Assembly (NCBI RefSeq): GCF_002163855.1
Contig: NZ_CP019332.1
Coordinates: 909,145-973,144 of the forward strand
Direction of reading: 5' to 3'
Source of the DNA: Winogradskyella sp. PC-19
GTDB lineage: Bacteria; Bacteroidota; Bacteroidia; Flavobacteriales; Flavobacteriaceae
DNA length: 64,000 nt
The translations under genes were made by a program, and so were the position numbers. The notes beneath the pieces are model-generated. The model did not search any database. It saw only the letters and a list, made by a program, of their open reading frames with translations, and had not been told where the DNA came from. Shown piece by piece: positions 37,913 through 46,621 of this stretch. The stretch's first letter is position 1; the number at the start of each line of letters is the position of its first letter.

Positions 37913-37926
37913 ATGACAAATATCAT
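37913..37926. promoter_or_regulatory. FNR-like operator, site 1 (fnr/ccoI)
   Basis: ATGACAAATATCAT is followed by ATTTTAAA toward ccoI. The site lies between the divergent fnr-like and ccoI genes. Its centre is 36.5 bp from the G of the ccoI -7 element, the same as at sites 2 and 3. Confidence 0.8.
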
Positions 37927-37947
37927 ATTTTAAAGTGAGATGAAATG

Positions 37948-37956
37948 TAATCTTTG
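37948..37956 (+). promoter_or_regulatory. -7 promoter element TAATCTTTG of ccoI
   Basis: The element is a nine-base variant of TAnnTTTG, with one extra base. No -33 TTG is present at the usual distance, which fits a promoter that needs an activator. Confidence 0.5.
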
Positions 37957-37981
37957 TTACAGGTATAAATGAGCAAATTTT

Positions 37982-40354
37982 ATGGATAATACATCCTGTT
38001 TTCACTGTGGAGACGATTGTGGTAAACATCCAATCGAGTTTCAAGAAAAATCATTTTGTTGTAATGGTTGTAAGACTGTTTTCGAAATCTTTAGCGAAAA
38101 TGAGCTAACATGCTATTACGATTTACAAAATTCTCCTGGAGCAATCCCAAAAGAGGTCGAAGGCAAATACGACTTCTTATCTCAGGAAAATATTATTGAA
38201 AAACTTACTGAATTTAGAAGTGATACTGTAGAAATTGCTACGCTATATATTCCGCATATCCATTGTAGTTCGTGTATTTGGATATTAGAAAACCTCAACA
38301 AGTTGAATCCAAATATTACAGACTCTCAAGTAAATTTTGGAAAGAAAACTGTTAGGGTTACCTATAAATCGGAAGAGACTGACTTAAGATCAGTTGTACT
38401 CCTTTTAAGTACCATTGGTCACGAACCCTATATAAGTTTGGACGATTTTAAGTCTACAGAAAAACATATAAACCGTTCGCTAATCTACAAATTTGGTGTT
38501 GCCGGATTTGGATTTGGTAATATTATGTTTTTGTCTTTTCCTGAATACTTTGAAGTTAATGAGTATTGGTTAGAGCAATATAAACATCTTTTTAGATGGC
38601 TTATGTTTGCATTGTCTCTACCGGTGGTTTTCTACTCTGCCCAAGACTATTTTATTTCAGCATATAAAGGACTAAGAGCAAAGATTTTAAATATTGACGT
38701 GCCGATTGCTCTTGGGGTTTCGGTGTTATTTATAAGAAGTAGTATTGAAATAGCTTTTGACCTAGGTTCAGGATTTTTTGATAGTTTGGCCGGTTTAGTT
38801 TTCTTTTTATTAGTTGGAAAATTCTTTCAGCAAAAAACCTATGATTTTTTATCTTTTGAACGTGACTACAAATCATACTTTCCAATCGCTGTAACTAAAA
38901 TAAAAGACAACCAAGAAGAAACTATCCAAGTTTATGATATAAAAAAAGGTGATAGAATCCTTATTAGAAATGAAGAGCTTATACCTATGGATGGTATTTT
39001 AATTAATGGTCGTGCTAAAATTGATTATAGTTTTGTAACAGGAGAATCACAATCTGTATCCAAAAAATCTGGAGATAAACTATTTGCAGGCGGAAAACAA
39101 ACTGCTGGAGTTATAGAACTAGAAGCTCTTAAGTCTGTAGAACAAAGTTATCTCACACAGTTATGGAGTAACGATGTATTCAATAAAAATAAAGAAGACG
39201 GTTTTACCAATATAACTAATAAAATAAGTAAACACTTTACGATTGCAATTTTGGCAATAGCTTTTATAGCAACGGCATACTGGCTCTTTTTCGATGCTAG
39301 TAAAGCAATAAATGTTTTTACAGCAGTTTTAATAATTGCATGTCCATGTGCTATTGCATTATCTGCACCATTTACTTTTGGAAATCTACTACGGATTTTA
39401 GGCAAACAAAAATTCTACATTAAAAATGCGAGTGTTATCGAACAGTTAGCACAAATAGATACTATTATTTTTGACAAAACTGGTACGATAACTTCTAATA
39501 AAACTAGTACAGCCGAATATGATGGTGAGACGTTATCTGATGACGAATCGCTGGTACTAAAAAACTCTCTTCGTGGCTCTAATCATCCGCTTAGTAGAAC
39601 ACTTTATGACATATTAAAAGCAAATGATATTGTTAGTTTAGATACTTTTGAAGAGTACATAGGTCAAGGTATTGAAGCCAAACACAATGATATAAATCTT
39701 AAAATTGGCTCAGCAAATTTTGTGGGTAATACAACCGAAAAAAAAGTTTTAAACACAACTGTTCATATTAGCAGCAATAATACTTATAAGGGAAAATTCA
39801 CCTTTTATAATAGTTATAGAAAAGGTGTTTCTAAATTATTTAATCAACTAAAATCTAACTACGACCTAGTTATTTTGTCAGGAGATAATGAAGGAGAACG
39901 CGAAAATTTAAAAAAATTATTACCGTCAAAAACGAAACTAATATTTAATCAAAAACCAGAGGATAAACTCGATTATATCAAACACCATCAAAACGAAGGC
40001 GCAAAAGTCTTAATGATTGGTGATGGACTAAATGACGCTGGTGCACTAGCTCAAAGTAATGTCGGTATTGTCATTTCTGAAGATGTCAATGTCTTTTCGC
40101 CTGCTTGTGACGGGATTTTAGATGCCTCAAAATTTAAACAGTTATTCAATTACATAAGAGCTTCAAAATCAGCTATAAAAATTATAAAGTGGAGTTTTTT
40201 ACTTTCATTCTTTTATAACATAATCGGATTATATTTTGCAGTTACTGGCCAATTAGCGCCTGTCGTTGCTGCGATTTTAATGCCCTTAAGTTCTATTAGT
40301 ATCGTTGTATTTACAACGCTTGCTACTAACGTTTTGGGTAACCGATTAAAATGA
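37982..40354 (+). CDS. ccoI: cbb3 oxidase copper-exporting P-type ATPase CcoI/FixI
   Basis: This 790-residue P1B-type ATPase has a cysteine-rich N-terminal domain (CFHCGDDC, FCCNGCKTVF), a heavy-metal-associated domain with CSSC (Cys95, Cys98), membrane helices with the ion-binding CPC at residues 454-456 (IIACPCAIALS), the phosphorylation site DKTGT (Asp498) and the hinge GDGLNDAGAL. Proteins with this N-terminal domain deliver copper for cbb3 oxidase assembly rather than for copper efflux. The gene begins the cco region, is divergent from the FNR-like regulator, and has an FNR-type site in its promoter. Confidence 0.94.
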   Translation: MDNTSCFHCGDDCGKHPIEFQEKSFCCNGCKTVFEIFSENELTCYYDLQNSPGAIPKEVEGKYDFLSQENIIEKLTEFRSDTVEIATLYIPHIHCSSCIWILENLNKLNPNITDSQVNFGKKTVRVTYKSEETDLRSVVLLLSTIGHEPYISLDDFKSTEKHINRSLIYKFGVAGFGFGNIMFLSFPEYFEVNEYWLEQYKHLFRWLMFALSLPVVFYSAQDYFISAYKGLRAKILNIDVPIALGVSVLFIRSSIEIAFDLGSGFFDSLAGLVFFLLVGKFFQQKTYDFLSFERDYKSYFPIAVTKIKDNQEETIQVYDIKKGDRILIRNEELIPMDGILINGRAKIDYSFVTGESQSVSKKSGDKLFAGGKQTAGVIELEALKSVEQSYLTQLWSNDVFNKNKEDGFTNITNKISKHFTIAILAIAFIATAYWLFFDASKAINVFTAVLIIACPCAIALSAPFTFGNLLRILGKQKFYIKNASVIEQLAQIDTIIFDKTGTITSNKTSTAEYDGETLSDDESLVLKNSLRGSNHPLSRTLYDILKANDIVSLDTFEEYIGQGIEAKHNDINLKIGSANFVGNTTEKKVLNTTVHISSNNTYKGKFTFYNSYRKGVSKLFNQLKSNYDLVILSGDNEGERENLKKLLPSKTKLIFNQKPEDKLDYIKHHQNEGAKVLMIGDGLNDAGALAQSNVGIVISEDVNVFSPACDGILDASKFKQLFNYIRASKSAIKIIKWSFLLSFFYNIIGLYFAVTGQLAPVVAAILMPLSSISIVVFTTLATNVLGNRLK

Positions 40355-40370
40355 TAAAAAATGATTAGAT

Positions 40371-40384
40371 ATGATAAATGTCAT
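40371..40384. promoter_or_regulatory. FNR-like operator, site 2 (ccoS-ccoNOQP)
   Basis: ATGATAAATGTCAT is followed directly by GTTTTAAA. The palindrome centre (40377.5) is 36.5 bp from the G of the -7 element at 40414, equal to a class II activator position near -41.5 if transcription starts about 5 bases later. Confidence 0.85.
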
Positions 40385-40406
40385 GTTTTAAAAAAAGGTT
40401 CAACAG

Positions 40407-40414
40407 TATTTTTG
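40407..40414 (+). promoter_or_regulatory. -7 promoter element TATTTTTG of the cco operon
   Basis: This is an exact TAnnTTTG match, 21 bases before the ccoS ATG at 40435. There is no -33 TTG. A 7-bp inverted repeat GGTTCAA/TTGAACC (40397-40418) frames it, but I do not assign it a role. Confidence 0.7.
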
Positions 40415-40434
40415 AACCATAACTTCAAATAGGT

Positions 40435-40599
40435 ATGAGCGTTATATATATATTATTAGCAGTCAGTATTATAGTTGCTATTGTTTTTTTTGCAGTCTTT
40501 GTTTTTGCTGTAAAATCAGGACAATACGACGATAGTTATACGCCATCTGTGCGTATGCTTTTTGAAGACGAATTGGTAAAACCAGAAAAAAAGAAATAA
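40435..40599 (+). CDS. ccoS: cbb3 oxidase assembly protein CcoS
   Basis: This is a 54-residue single-pass membrane protein. It opens with MSVIYILLAVSIIVAIVFF, then has the conserved cytoplasmic tail KSGQYDDSYTPSVRMLFED, as in CcoS of other bacteria. CcoS is needed to insert cofactors (heme and copper) into the catalytic subunit. It is easy to miss because of its size, but position and motif are decisive: it lies 24 bases before ccoNO and behind the FNR-regulated promoter. Confidence 0.9.
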   Translation: MSVIYILLAVSIIVAIVFFAVFVFAVKSGQYDDSYTPSVRMLFEDELVKPEKKK

Positions 40600-40623
40600 C
40601 TAAATAAATCAATTACACTAACT

Positions 40624-42816
40624 ATGGAAATTCAACAATTTTATTACGATAACAAAATCGTTAAAAAATTCCTCTATGCGACGATACTTTGGGGAGTTGT
40701 TGGTATGCTTGTGGGTCTTATACTCGCATTTATGTTTTTATTCCCTAACATGACTGACGGTATTTCGTGGCTAAGTTTTGGACGTTTAAGACCATTACAC
40801 ACAAACGCAGTTATATTTGCCTTTGTAGGTAACGCTATTTTTGCAGGTGTCTACTACTCTACCCAACGTCTCTTAAAAGCTAGAATGTTTAGCGATATGC
40901 TAAGTAATTTTAATTTTTGGGCTTGGCAATTACTTATAGTTGGTGCAGCAATTACATTGCCTTTAGGTTATACAACATCAAAAGAATATGCAGAACTAGA
41001 ATGGCCTTTTGATATTGCTATTGCATTAATTTGGGTAGCCTTTGGTGTTAACTTAATTGGTACTATACTAAAACGTCGTCAACGTCACCTTTATGTGGCT
41101 ATTTGGTTTTACTTAGCAACTTTTGTGACAGTAGCTGTACTTCATATTTTTAATAGCTTAGAAATTCCTGTTAGTGGTCTAAAAAGTTATTCTGTATATG
41201 CTGGCGTACAAGATGCATTAGTACAATGGTGGTACGGACACAATGCGGTTGCATTCTTCTTAACAACACCATTCTTAGGTTTAATGTATTACTTTGTACC
41301 AAAAGCTGCCAATAGACCTGTATATTCTTACAGACTATCTATTGTTCACTTCTGGTCGTTAATATTTATTTATATCTGGGCTGGACCTCACCACTTATTA
41401 TACACAGCTTTACCAGAATGGGCACAACATTTAGGTGTAGCATTCTCTGTAATGCTTATCGCACCGTCTTGGGGTGGTATGATTAATGGACTGTTAACTC
41501 TACGTGGAGCTTGGGACAAAGTACGTACTGATCCCGTTTTAAAATTCATGGTAGTCGCAATTACTGGTTATGGTATGGCAACTTTTGAAGGCCCAATGCT
41601 TTCATTAAAAAATGTTAATGCAATTGCACACTTTACGGATTGGATTATTGCTCACGTACACGTAGGTGCTTTAGCATGGAATGGGTTCTTAGCCTTTGGT
41701 ATGATATACTGGCTAATACCGCGATTATTTAAAACAAAACTATACTCAATAGGCTCAGCCAATGTACATTTCTGGATTGGTACATTAGGTATCATATTAT
41801 ACGCATTACCAATGTATGTTGCTGGATTTGCACAAGCAAGTATGTGGAAACAATTTCAGCCAGACGGAACATTAGTTTATGGTAACTTCTTAGAAACTGT
41901 TACTGAAATTATGCCAATGTATTGGATGCGAGCTATTGGTGGTACACTTTACATAACCGGTATGTTAGTTCTAGTTTATAACGTTATTATGACTGTAAGA
42001 CGTGCTGAAGTTAAAGTTACTGACGAGCTTGCTGAAGCACCAGCTTTAAAGCGTGTTTCAAAACGTCGTGTCGCTGGCGAGGGTTGGCACACTTGGTTAG
42101 AACGTAAGCCAGTTCTGTTAACAGTTTATGCAACAGTTGCTATTTTAATTGGTGGTATAGTACAAATTATTCCAACACTGGTTGTCGAATCTAATATTCC
42201 AACAATTAGTAGTGTAAAGCCATACACACCTCTAGAATTAGAAGGACGAGACATTTACATCCGTGAAGGTTGTGTTGGCTGTCACTCACAAATGGTACGT
42301 CCTTTTAGAAGTGAAGTAGAGCGTTATGGCGAATACTCAAAAGCAGGAGAATATGTGTATGATCACCCATTCCTATGGGGAAGTAAACGTACAGGTCCTG
42401 ATTTACATCGTGTTGGTGGAAAATATACAGACAGTTGGCACTTAAGTCACATGTACGACCCACAGGCGATGAACGAAAAATCAATTATGCCACGTTACCA
42501 ATGGCTTATTAAAAATGAGTTAGATAAATCCATGACCGAAAAGAAAATGGAAGCTATGGTAACATTAGGTGTTCCTTACTCTGAAGAAGAAATTGCTAAC
42601 GCACAAAAATCTATGTTAGAGCAAGGTGCCAGTATAGAAAAGAATCTTTACGATGACCCTGACTTTGTAAAAAGTTATGAGGCAGATAAAGCTTCAGGTG
42701 ATTCTGATTTTGTAGAAATGAAGAATCGTGAAATTGTAGCGCTTATAGCTTATCTACAGCGTTTAGGCACAGATATAAAAGTGAAAGAAATTATTGAAGA
42801 AACTACTAAAAACTAA
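40624..42816 (+). CDS. ccoNO: cbb3-type cytochrome c oxidase, subunits I and II fused
   Basis: This is a 730-residue fusion. Residues about 1-460 are CcoN, the heme-copper catalytic subunit, with heme and copper His ligands in RPLHTNAVIF, WWYGHNAVAF, WAGPHHLLYT and IIAHVHVGALAW. From about residue 490 follows CcoO, a membrane-anchored monoheme cytochrome c with its heme site CVGCHSQMVRPF (Cys550, Cys553, His554). The enzyme is a high-affinity terminal oxidase for low oxygen. This fusion of the two subunits into one chain is common in Bacteroidota. It lies in the operon ccoS-NO-Q-P. Confidence 0.97.
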   Translation: MEIQQFYYDNKIVKKFLYATILWGVVGMLVGLILAFMFLFPNMTDGISWLSFGRLRPLHTNAVIFAFVGNAIFAGVYYSTQRLLKARMFSDMLSNFNFWAWQLLIVGAAITLPLGYTTSKEYAELEWPFDIAIALIWVAFGVNLIGTILKRRQRHLYVAIWFYLATFVTVAVLHIFNSLEIPVSGLKSYSVYAGVQDALVQWWYGHNAVAFFLTTPFLGLMYYFVPKAANRPVYSYRLSIVHFWSLIFIYIWAGPHHLLYTALPEWAQHLGVAFSVMLIAPSWGGMINGLLTLRGAWDKVRTDPVLKFMVVAITGYGMATFEGPMLSLKNVNAIAHFTDWIIAHVHVGALAWNGFLAFGMIYWLIPRLFKTKLYSIGSANVHFWIGTLGIILYALPMYVAGFAQASMWKQFQPDGTLVYGNFLETVTEIMPMYWMRAIGGTLYITGMLVLVYNVIMTVRRAEVKVTDELAEAPALKRVSKRRVAGEGWHTWLERKPVLLTVYATVAILIGGIVQIIPTLVVESNIPTISSVKPYTPLELEGRDIYIREGCVGCHSQMVRPFRSEVERYGEYSKAGEYVYDHPFLWGSKRTGPDLHRVGGKYTDSWHLSHMYDPQAMNEKSIMPRYQWLIKNELDKSMTEKKMEAMVTLGVPYSEEEIANAQKSMLEQGASIEKNLYDDPDFVKSYEADKASGDSDFVEMKNREIVALIAYLQRLGTDIKVKEIIEETTKN

Positions 42817-42822
42817 CGTATT

Positions 42823-43008
42823 ATGTTCAAATTTATAAAAGGCCATCTCGAAACTATCACAGGTATAGAAATATACCCTATGATATCGCTACTCATATTT
42901 TTTATCTTTTTTGTAACACTCTTTTATTGGGTATTTACAGCAAAGAAAGACTACATCACTAAGGTGAGTAATCTACCTTTAGATAACCAAAACGAAACAT
43001 TATCATGA
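42823..43008 (+). CDS. ccoQ: cbb3 oxidase small subunit CcoQ
   Basis: This is a 61-residue single-span membrane protein (ISLLIFFIFFVTLFYWVF) with a short polar tail. Its position between ccoNO and ccoP and its size fit CcoQ/FixQ, a small subunit that stabilises the oxidase. Its stop overlaps the ccoP start (ATGA). Confidence 0.85.
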   Translation: MFKFIKGHLETITGIEIYPMISLLIFFIFFVTLFYWVFTAKKDYITKVSNLPLDNQNETLS

Positions 43009-43985
43009 GAAAGTTAATCCCTTCATACATAAGAATACCAGCTATATTTTTTATTATCGCTGGTCTGACAGAATATTTTGTAGAATCAGGAGACCAACCT
43101 GCATTCATGGAAAAACCAGTAGTATTGGTATTTTTATTACTCGTTTTGGTCATATTGATTGCAATTGAAAGTATCGTGTCCGCAATGGAAAATGTGCTTT
43201 TTCAAAGTTTAGATGAAGAAGCCAAAGCAAGATATCTAGCAAAACAAAAAGAACCTTCTAAACTCGTATTATGGTTAAAAAATACTTACACGAAACTTGT
43301 AGGTACAAAACCTATAGAAGAAGAAGGCGAAATTATACTTGATCATAATTACGATGGCATAAAAGAGCTAGATAACAACTTACCGCCATGGTGGGTTTAT
43401 AGCTTTTACATTACCATAATTTTTGGTATTATATATATGGTACGATATCATGTATTAAATGCAGATGACCAATTTGTAGAATTCGAAATCGAATATGCAG
43501 AAGCCCAGCGTGCCATTGAAGAATACAAAAAGAACGCAAAAGACTTGGTAGGTGTAAATACAGTAGAATTATTAGCTGATGCATCAGATTTAAAAGCTGG
43601 AGAAGCAATTTTTGTTGCCAAATGTGCAGTTTGTCATAAAGCCGATGGTGGTGGTGGAATTGGTCCTAATTTAACGGATAAACATTGGATACTTGGCGGT
43701 GGCATCAAAAATGTATTTAAAACAATTTCTGAAGGTGGTCGTGACGGAAAAGGTATGGTATCATGGAGAACTGAAGGTCTAAAACCATTTGAAATGGCAC
43801 AGGTAGCTAGTTATGTCTTACAATTTGAAGGCACAAGTCCTGCAGAACCTAAAGCTGCTGAGGGTGAAATCTGGGTTGATGAAACAGCAGCAGAAGAAGC
43901 TCCTAGTACTGAAAGTGAAGAAACTACTGAAGATACAGAAGCAGATGTTATTACTGAAGGTAAAACCATTGCATCTAATAAATAA
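43005..43985 (+). CDS. ccoP: cbb3 oxidase cytochrome c subunit CcoP (monoheme)
   Basis: This 326-residue protein has three hydrophobic helices. The CcoP N-terminal motif LPPWWVYSFYITIIFGIIY is at about residues 126-144. One cytochrome c heme site, CAVCH (Cys207, Cys210, His211), is followed by GPNLTDKHW. Proteobacterial CcoP has two heme sites; only one CXXCH is visible here. The last 50 residues are rich in Glu, Ala and Thr, a low-complexity acidic tail. The start overlaps the end of ccoQ by 4 bases, so translation is coupled. Confidence 0.92.
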   Translation: MRKLIPSYIRIPAIFFIIAGLTEYFVESGDQPAFMEKPVVLVFLLLVLVILIAIESIVSAMENVLFQSLDEEAKARYLAKQKEPSKLVLWLKNTYTKLVGTKPIEEEGEIILDHNYDGIKELDNNLPPWWVYSFYITIIFGIIYMVRYHVLNADDQFVEFEIEYAEAQRAIEEYKKNAKDLVGVNTVELLADASDLKAGEAIFVAKCAVCHKADGGGGIGPNLTDKHWILGGGIKNVFKTISEGGRDGKGMVSWRTEGLKPFEMAQVASYVLQFEGTSPAEPKAAEGEIWVDETAAEEAPSTESEETTEDTEADVITEGKTIASNK

Positions 43986-43993
43986 AGTAAAAA

Positions 43994-45418
43994 ATGGAGA
44001 CCCCAAGTAACGAAGTCTTTAGAGATTCTATTGGAACCATCGGTGAAGATGGCAAACGTAGTTGGGTGTTTCCAAAAAAACCGTCAGGTCCGTTTTGGGA
44101 AAAACGAAAACTAGTAAGTTATATTTTACTTGCATTTTTATTTGCTGCACCATTTGTAAAAATTAACGGCAATCAGTTTTTGATGTTTAATGTTTTGGAG
44201 CGTCGTTTCAATATTTTTAGTTTTCCGTTTTGGCCTCAAGATTTTCATTTGTTTGTAATCTCAATGATAATTTTAGTCATTTTTATTACATTTTTCACTG
44301 TTGGATTTGGACGTATTTTCTGTGGTTGGGTTTGCCCACAAACCATTTTTATGGAAATGGTGTTTCGCAGAATTGAATTCTGGATTGATGGTGACAGAAA
44401 CAAACAACGTAAGTTAGCTAAGCAAAAATGGGATGCCGAAAAGATAAAAAAGCGTGTCTTTAAATGGTTCATTTTCTTAGTGATTTCCTTTTTAATTGCC
44501 AATGTGTTTTTAGCTTATTTAATTAGTGGAGACAAACTACTAAGCTATATTTCGGAAGGTCCATTACAACACTCAAGCACCTTAATTTCATTACTAATAT
44601 TTACTGCTGTATTTTATTTTGTTTTTGCTTGGTTTAGAGAGCAAGTTTGCATTATTGCCTGTCCATATGGACGCTTACAAGGTGTCTTATTAGATACAAA
44701 ATCTATAGTTGTCGCTTATGACTACAAACGTGGTGAAGCAGAAAATGGCAGAAAGTCTTTCCGAAAAAATGAAGATAGACAAGCACTAGGTCATGGTGAT
44801 TGTATTGATTGTATGCAATGTGTCCATGTCTGCCCAACAGGAATTGATATCCGAAACGGTACCCAATTAGAGTGTGTAAACTGTACCGCTTGTATTGATG
44901 AGTGTGATACCGTAATGGAAAAAATAAATCTTCCAAAGGGATTAATTCGTTATGCTAGCGAAGAAAATATTGAGAACAAAACAAAGTTTAAGATAACAGC
45001 TAGAATGAAGGGTTATATCGCAGTCCTTACAATTTTAACTGGTATTTTATTTGGTATGCTAATGCTTCGAAATGATGTAGAAGCAAATATATTGAGATTA
45101 CCAGGACAACTATATGAGCAAAAGGGAGAAAATATTATTAGTAATGTCTACACCTATAAATTGGTCAATAAGACATCACAAGATATCGAAAACATAAGCT
45201 TTAAAATTAGAAATAAAGAAGGCGAAATTAAATTAGTCTCTAATTCAGATAGTTTTAGCTTAAAAGCACAAGACATTGCAGAAGGCACACTTTTTATAGA
45301 ATTAAACAAAAGTGATTTGTCTGGTGATAAAAACAAATTAACAATAGACGTTTATAGCAACAAAAAACTTATTGAAACTACTAGTATAGGTTTCTTAGGT
45401 CCAAGAAGTTACAATTAA
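43994..45418 (+). CDS. ccoG: cbb3 oxidase accessory iron-sulphur protein CcoG
   Basis: This 474-residue polytopic membrane protein has two 4Fe-4S clusters in a ferredoxin-like segment: CIDCMQCVHVC and CVNCTACIDEC. Additional cysteine motifs CGWVCPQ and CIIACPYGR lie in the membrane part, and the C-terminal third is an IgFixG-like domain. CcoG/FixG reduces copper during oxidase assembly. The gene follows ccoP by 8 bases and is followed by ccoH after 10 bases. Confidence 0.93.
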   Translation: METPSNEVFRDSIGTIGEDGKRSWVFPKKPSGPFWEKRKLVSYILLAFLFAAPFVKINGNQFLMFNVLERRFNIFSFPFWPQDFHLFVISMIILVIFITFFTVGFGRIFCGWVCPQTIFMEMVFRRIEFWIDGDRNKQRKLAKQKWDAEKIKKRVFKWFIFLVISFLIANVFLAYLISGDKLLSYISEGPLQHSSTLISLLIFTAVFYFVFAWFREQVCIIACPYGRLQGVLLDTKSIVVAYDYKRGEAENGRKSFRKNEDRQALGHGDCIDCMQCVHVCPTGIDIRNGTQLECVNCTACIDECDTVMEKINLPKGLIRYASEENIENKTKFKITARMKGYIAVLTILTGILFGMLMLRNDVEANILRLPGQLYEQKGENIISNVYTYKLVNKTSQDIENISFKIRNKEGEIKLVSNSDSFSLKAQDIAEGTLFIELNKSDLSGDKNKLTIDVYSNKKLIETTSIGFLGPRSYN

Positions 45419-45428
45419 AAATAGAATT

Positions 45429-45875
45429 ATGAAAATCAACTGGGGAACAGCAATAGTCATAGCATTCGTGGCATTTATTTCTTTTATCATGTACTTTGTT
45501 ATAAGCATGAGTACTGACAAAAAGTTTGACCATGATTTGGTAACTGAAGATTATTATCAACAAGAATTAAAATACCAGGATGATATTAACAAGGTCGAAA
45601 ATGCAAAAAAACTAAATCAAAACATAGAATTTAAGAAAACTAATGAAGGCATTATTTTAAGTTTTCCCAAAGACCTAAATACCAATAATATAAAAGGAAA
45701 AGTGTTCCTATATAGACCATCTAATAAGCAACTAGATTTTGAGATGCCTATCTCATTGTCTAATCACAATTTGCTCATACCTGACAATAGTTTGTTAGAT
45801 GGTCGTTGGAACATTAAAATTGATTGGTCTTATAAGGCTGATGAATTTATGTTTAAAAAAGAATTTAATTACTAA
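45429..45875 (+). CDS. ccoH: FixH/CcoH family cbb3 assembly protein
   Basis: This 148-residue protein has an N-terminal membrane anchor (IVIAFVAFISFIMYFVI) and the FixH-type motif HDLVTEDYYQQELKYQDDIN, then a periplasmic beta-rich part. FixH/CcoH is needed for stable oxidase assembly with CcoI and CcoS. It lies 10 bases after ccoG and 5 bases before the DsbD/UreH-like gene. Confidence 0.88.
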   Translation: MKINWGTAIVIAFVAFISFIMYFVISMSTDKKFDHDLVTEDYYQQELKYQDDINKVENAKKLNQNIEFKKTNEGIILSFPKDLNTNNIKGKVFLYRPSNKQLDFEMPISLSNHNLLIPDNSLLDGRWNIKIDWSYKADEFMFKKEFNY

Positions 45876-45880
45876 AGATA

Positions 45881-46582
45881 ATGTTAGCAACAGCTTTTGC
45901 ATTAGGCCTTTTAGGAAGTTTACATTGCGTTGGTATGTGTGGGCCTATTGCCTTTATGTTACCTGTTGATCGTTCTAATTCTTTTAAAAAAGTTACGCAA
46001 ATTGCTATTTACCATTTTGGGCGGTTATTAGCTTATAGTCTTATTGGTTTGGTATTTGGTATTGTTGGCAAAAGCCTTTATATTTTTGGTTTACAGCAAC
46101 AATTATCAATAATTATAGGAATATTAATGATTGTTTTAGTCATAATACCATACAAGACTATTGGTAAATACAATTTATCAAAACCTCTACATCGTCTCAT
46201 TTCAAAGGTGAAATCGTCACTAGGAAAAGCTCTAAAAAAGAAAACTGCCGACACCTTTTTAACCATAGGTTTTTTAAATGGATTTCTCCCATGTGGTTTG
46301 GTATACATGGCAGTTTTTGGAGCTATTGCTTCAGGAAGTTTGGCTAAAGGAAGCTTATATATGTTGCTATTTGGACTGGGAACTATTCCGCTAATGACTA
46401 CGGCAATTTACATTGGTAAATTCTTAAATAGTTCAGTAAAACAACACATTCAAAAAGCAATTCCAATATTTGTTGTAGTGATTGGTGCATTATTCATTGT
46501 AAGAGGTTTAGGGCTTGGTATTCCTTATATTTCACCAGAACCGGTTGTAGAAATGGTTACAGGTAATATTGATTGTCATTAA
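45881..46582 (+). CDS. DsbD/UreH-like membrane protein (sulfite exporter TauE/SafE annotation group)
   Basis: This 233-residue protein has six hydrophobic helices and the motif GLLGSLHCVGMCGPIAFML near the N-terminus, with a second conserved stretch FLNGFLPCGLVYMAVFGAIA. These match the DsbD_2/UreH-like (PF13386-type) family. In cco operons this protein is often paired with CcoI and thought to handle metal or reductant for cytochrome assembly. The common label sulfite exporter is not supported by the gene context. It is the last gene of the cco run. Confidence 0.85.
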   Translation: MLATAFALGLLGSLHCVGMCGPIAFMLPVDRSNSFKKVTQIAIYHFGRLLAYSLIGLVFGIVGKSLYIFGLQQQLSIIIGILMIVLVIIPYKTIGKYNLSKPLHRLISKVKSSLGKALKKKTADTFLTIGFLNGFLPCGLVYMAVFGAIASGSLAKGSLYMLLFGLGTIPLMTTAIYIGKFLNSSVKQHIQKAIPIFVVVIGALFIVRGLGLGIPYISPEPVVEMVTGNIDCH

Positions 46583-46621
46583 AAATTTTAATTTTAGAGT
46601 TATATTCTAAATTAAAAATTG

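Noticed and set aside
37874-38044. Longer N-terminus of the FNR-like protein (282 residues)
   Set aside because: It would cover the divergent promoter and the first bases of ccoI; the family normally begins near the CxxC at the ATG 37873.
40397-40418. GGTTCAA/TTGAACC inverted repeat around the cco -7 element
   Set aside because: It is short and present only once among the three FNR-type promoters, so it is not treated as a separate operator.
45881-46582. Annotation as sulfite exporter
   Set aside because: The label belongs to a broad family name; the position in the cco cluster and the HCxxxC motif fit a role in cytochrome or metal assembly better.
46584-46621. AT-only hairpin after the DsbD/UreH-like gene
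   Set aside because: The arms pair only with bulges and contain no G-C core, so I do not call it a terminator.
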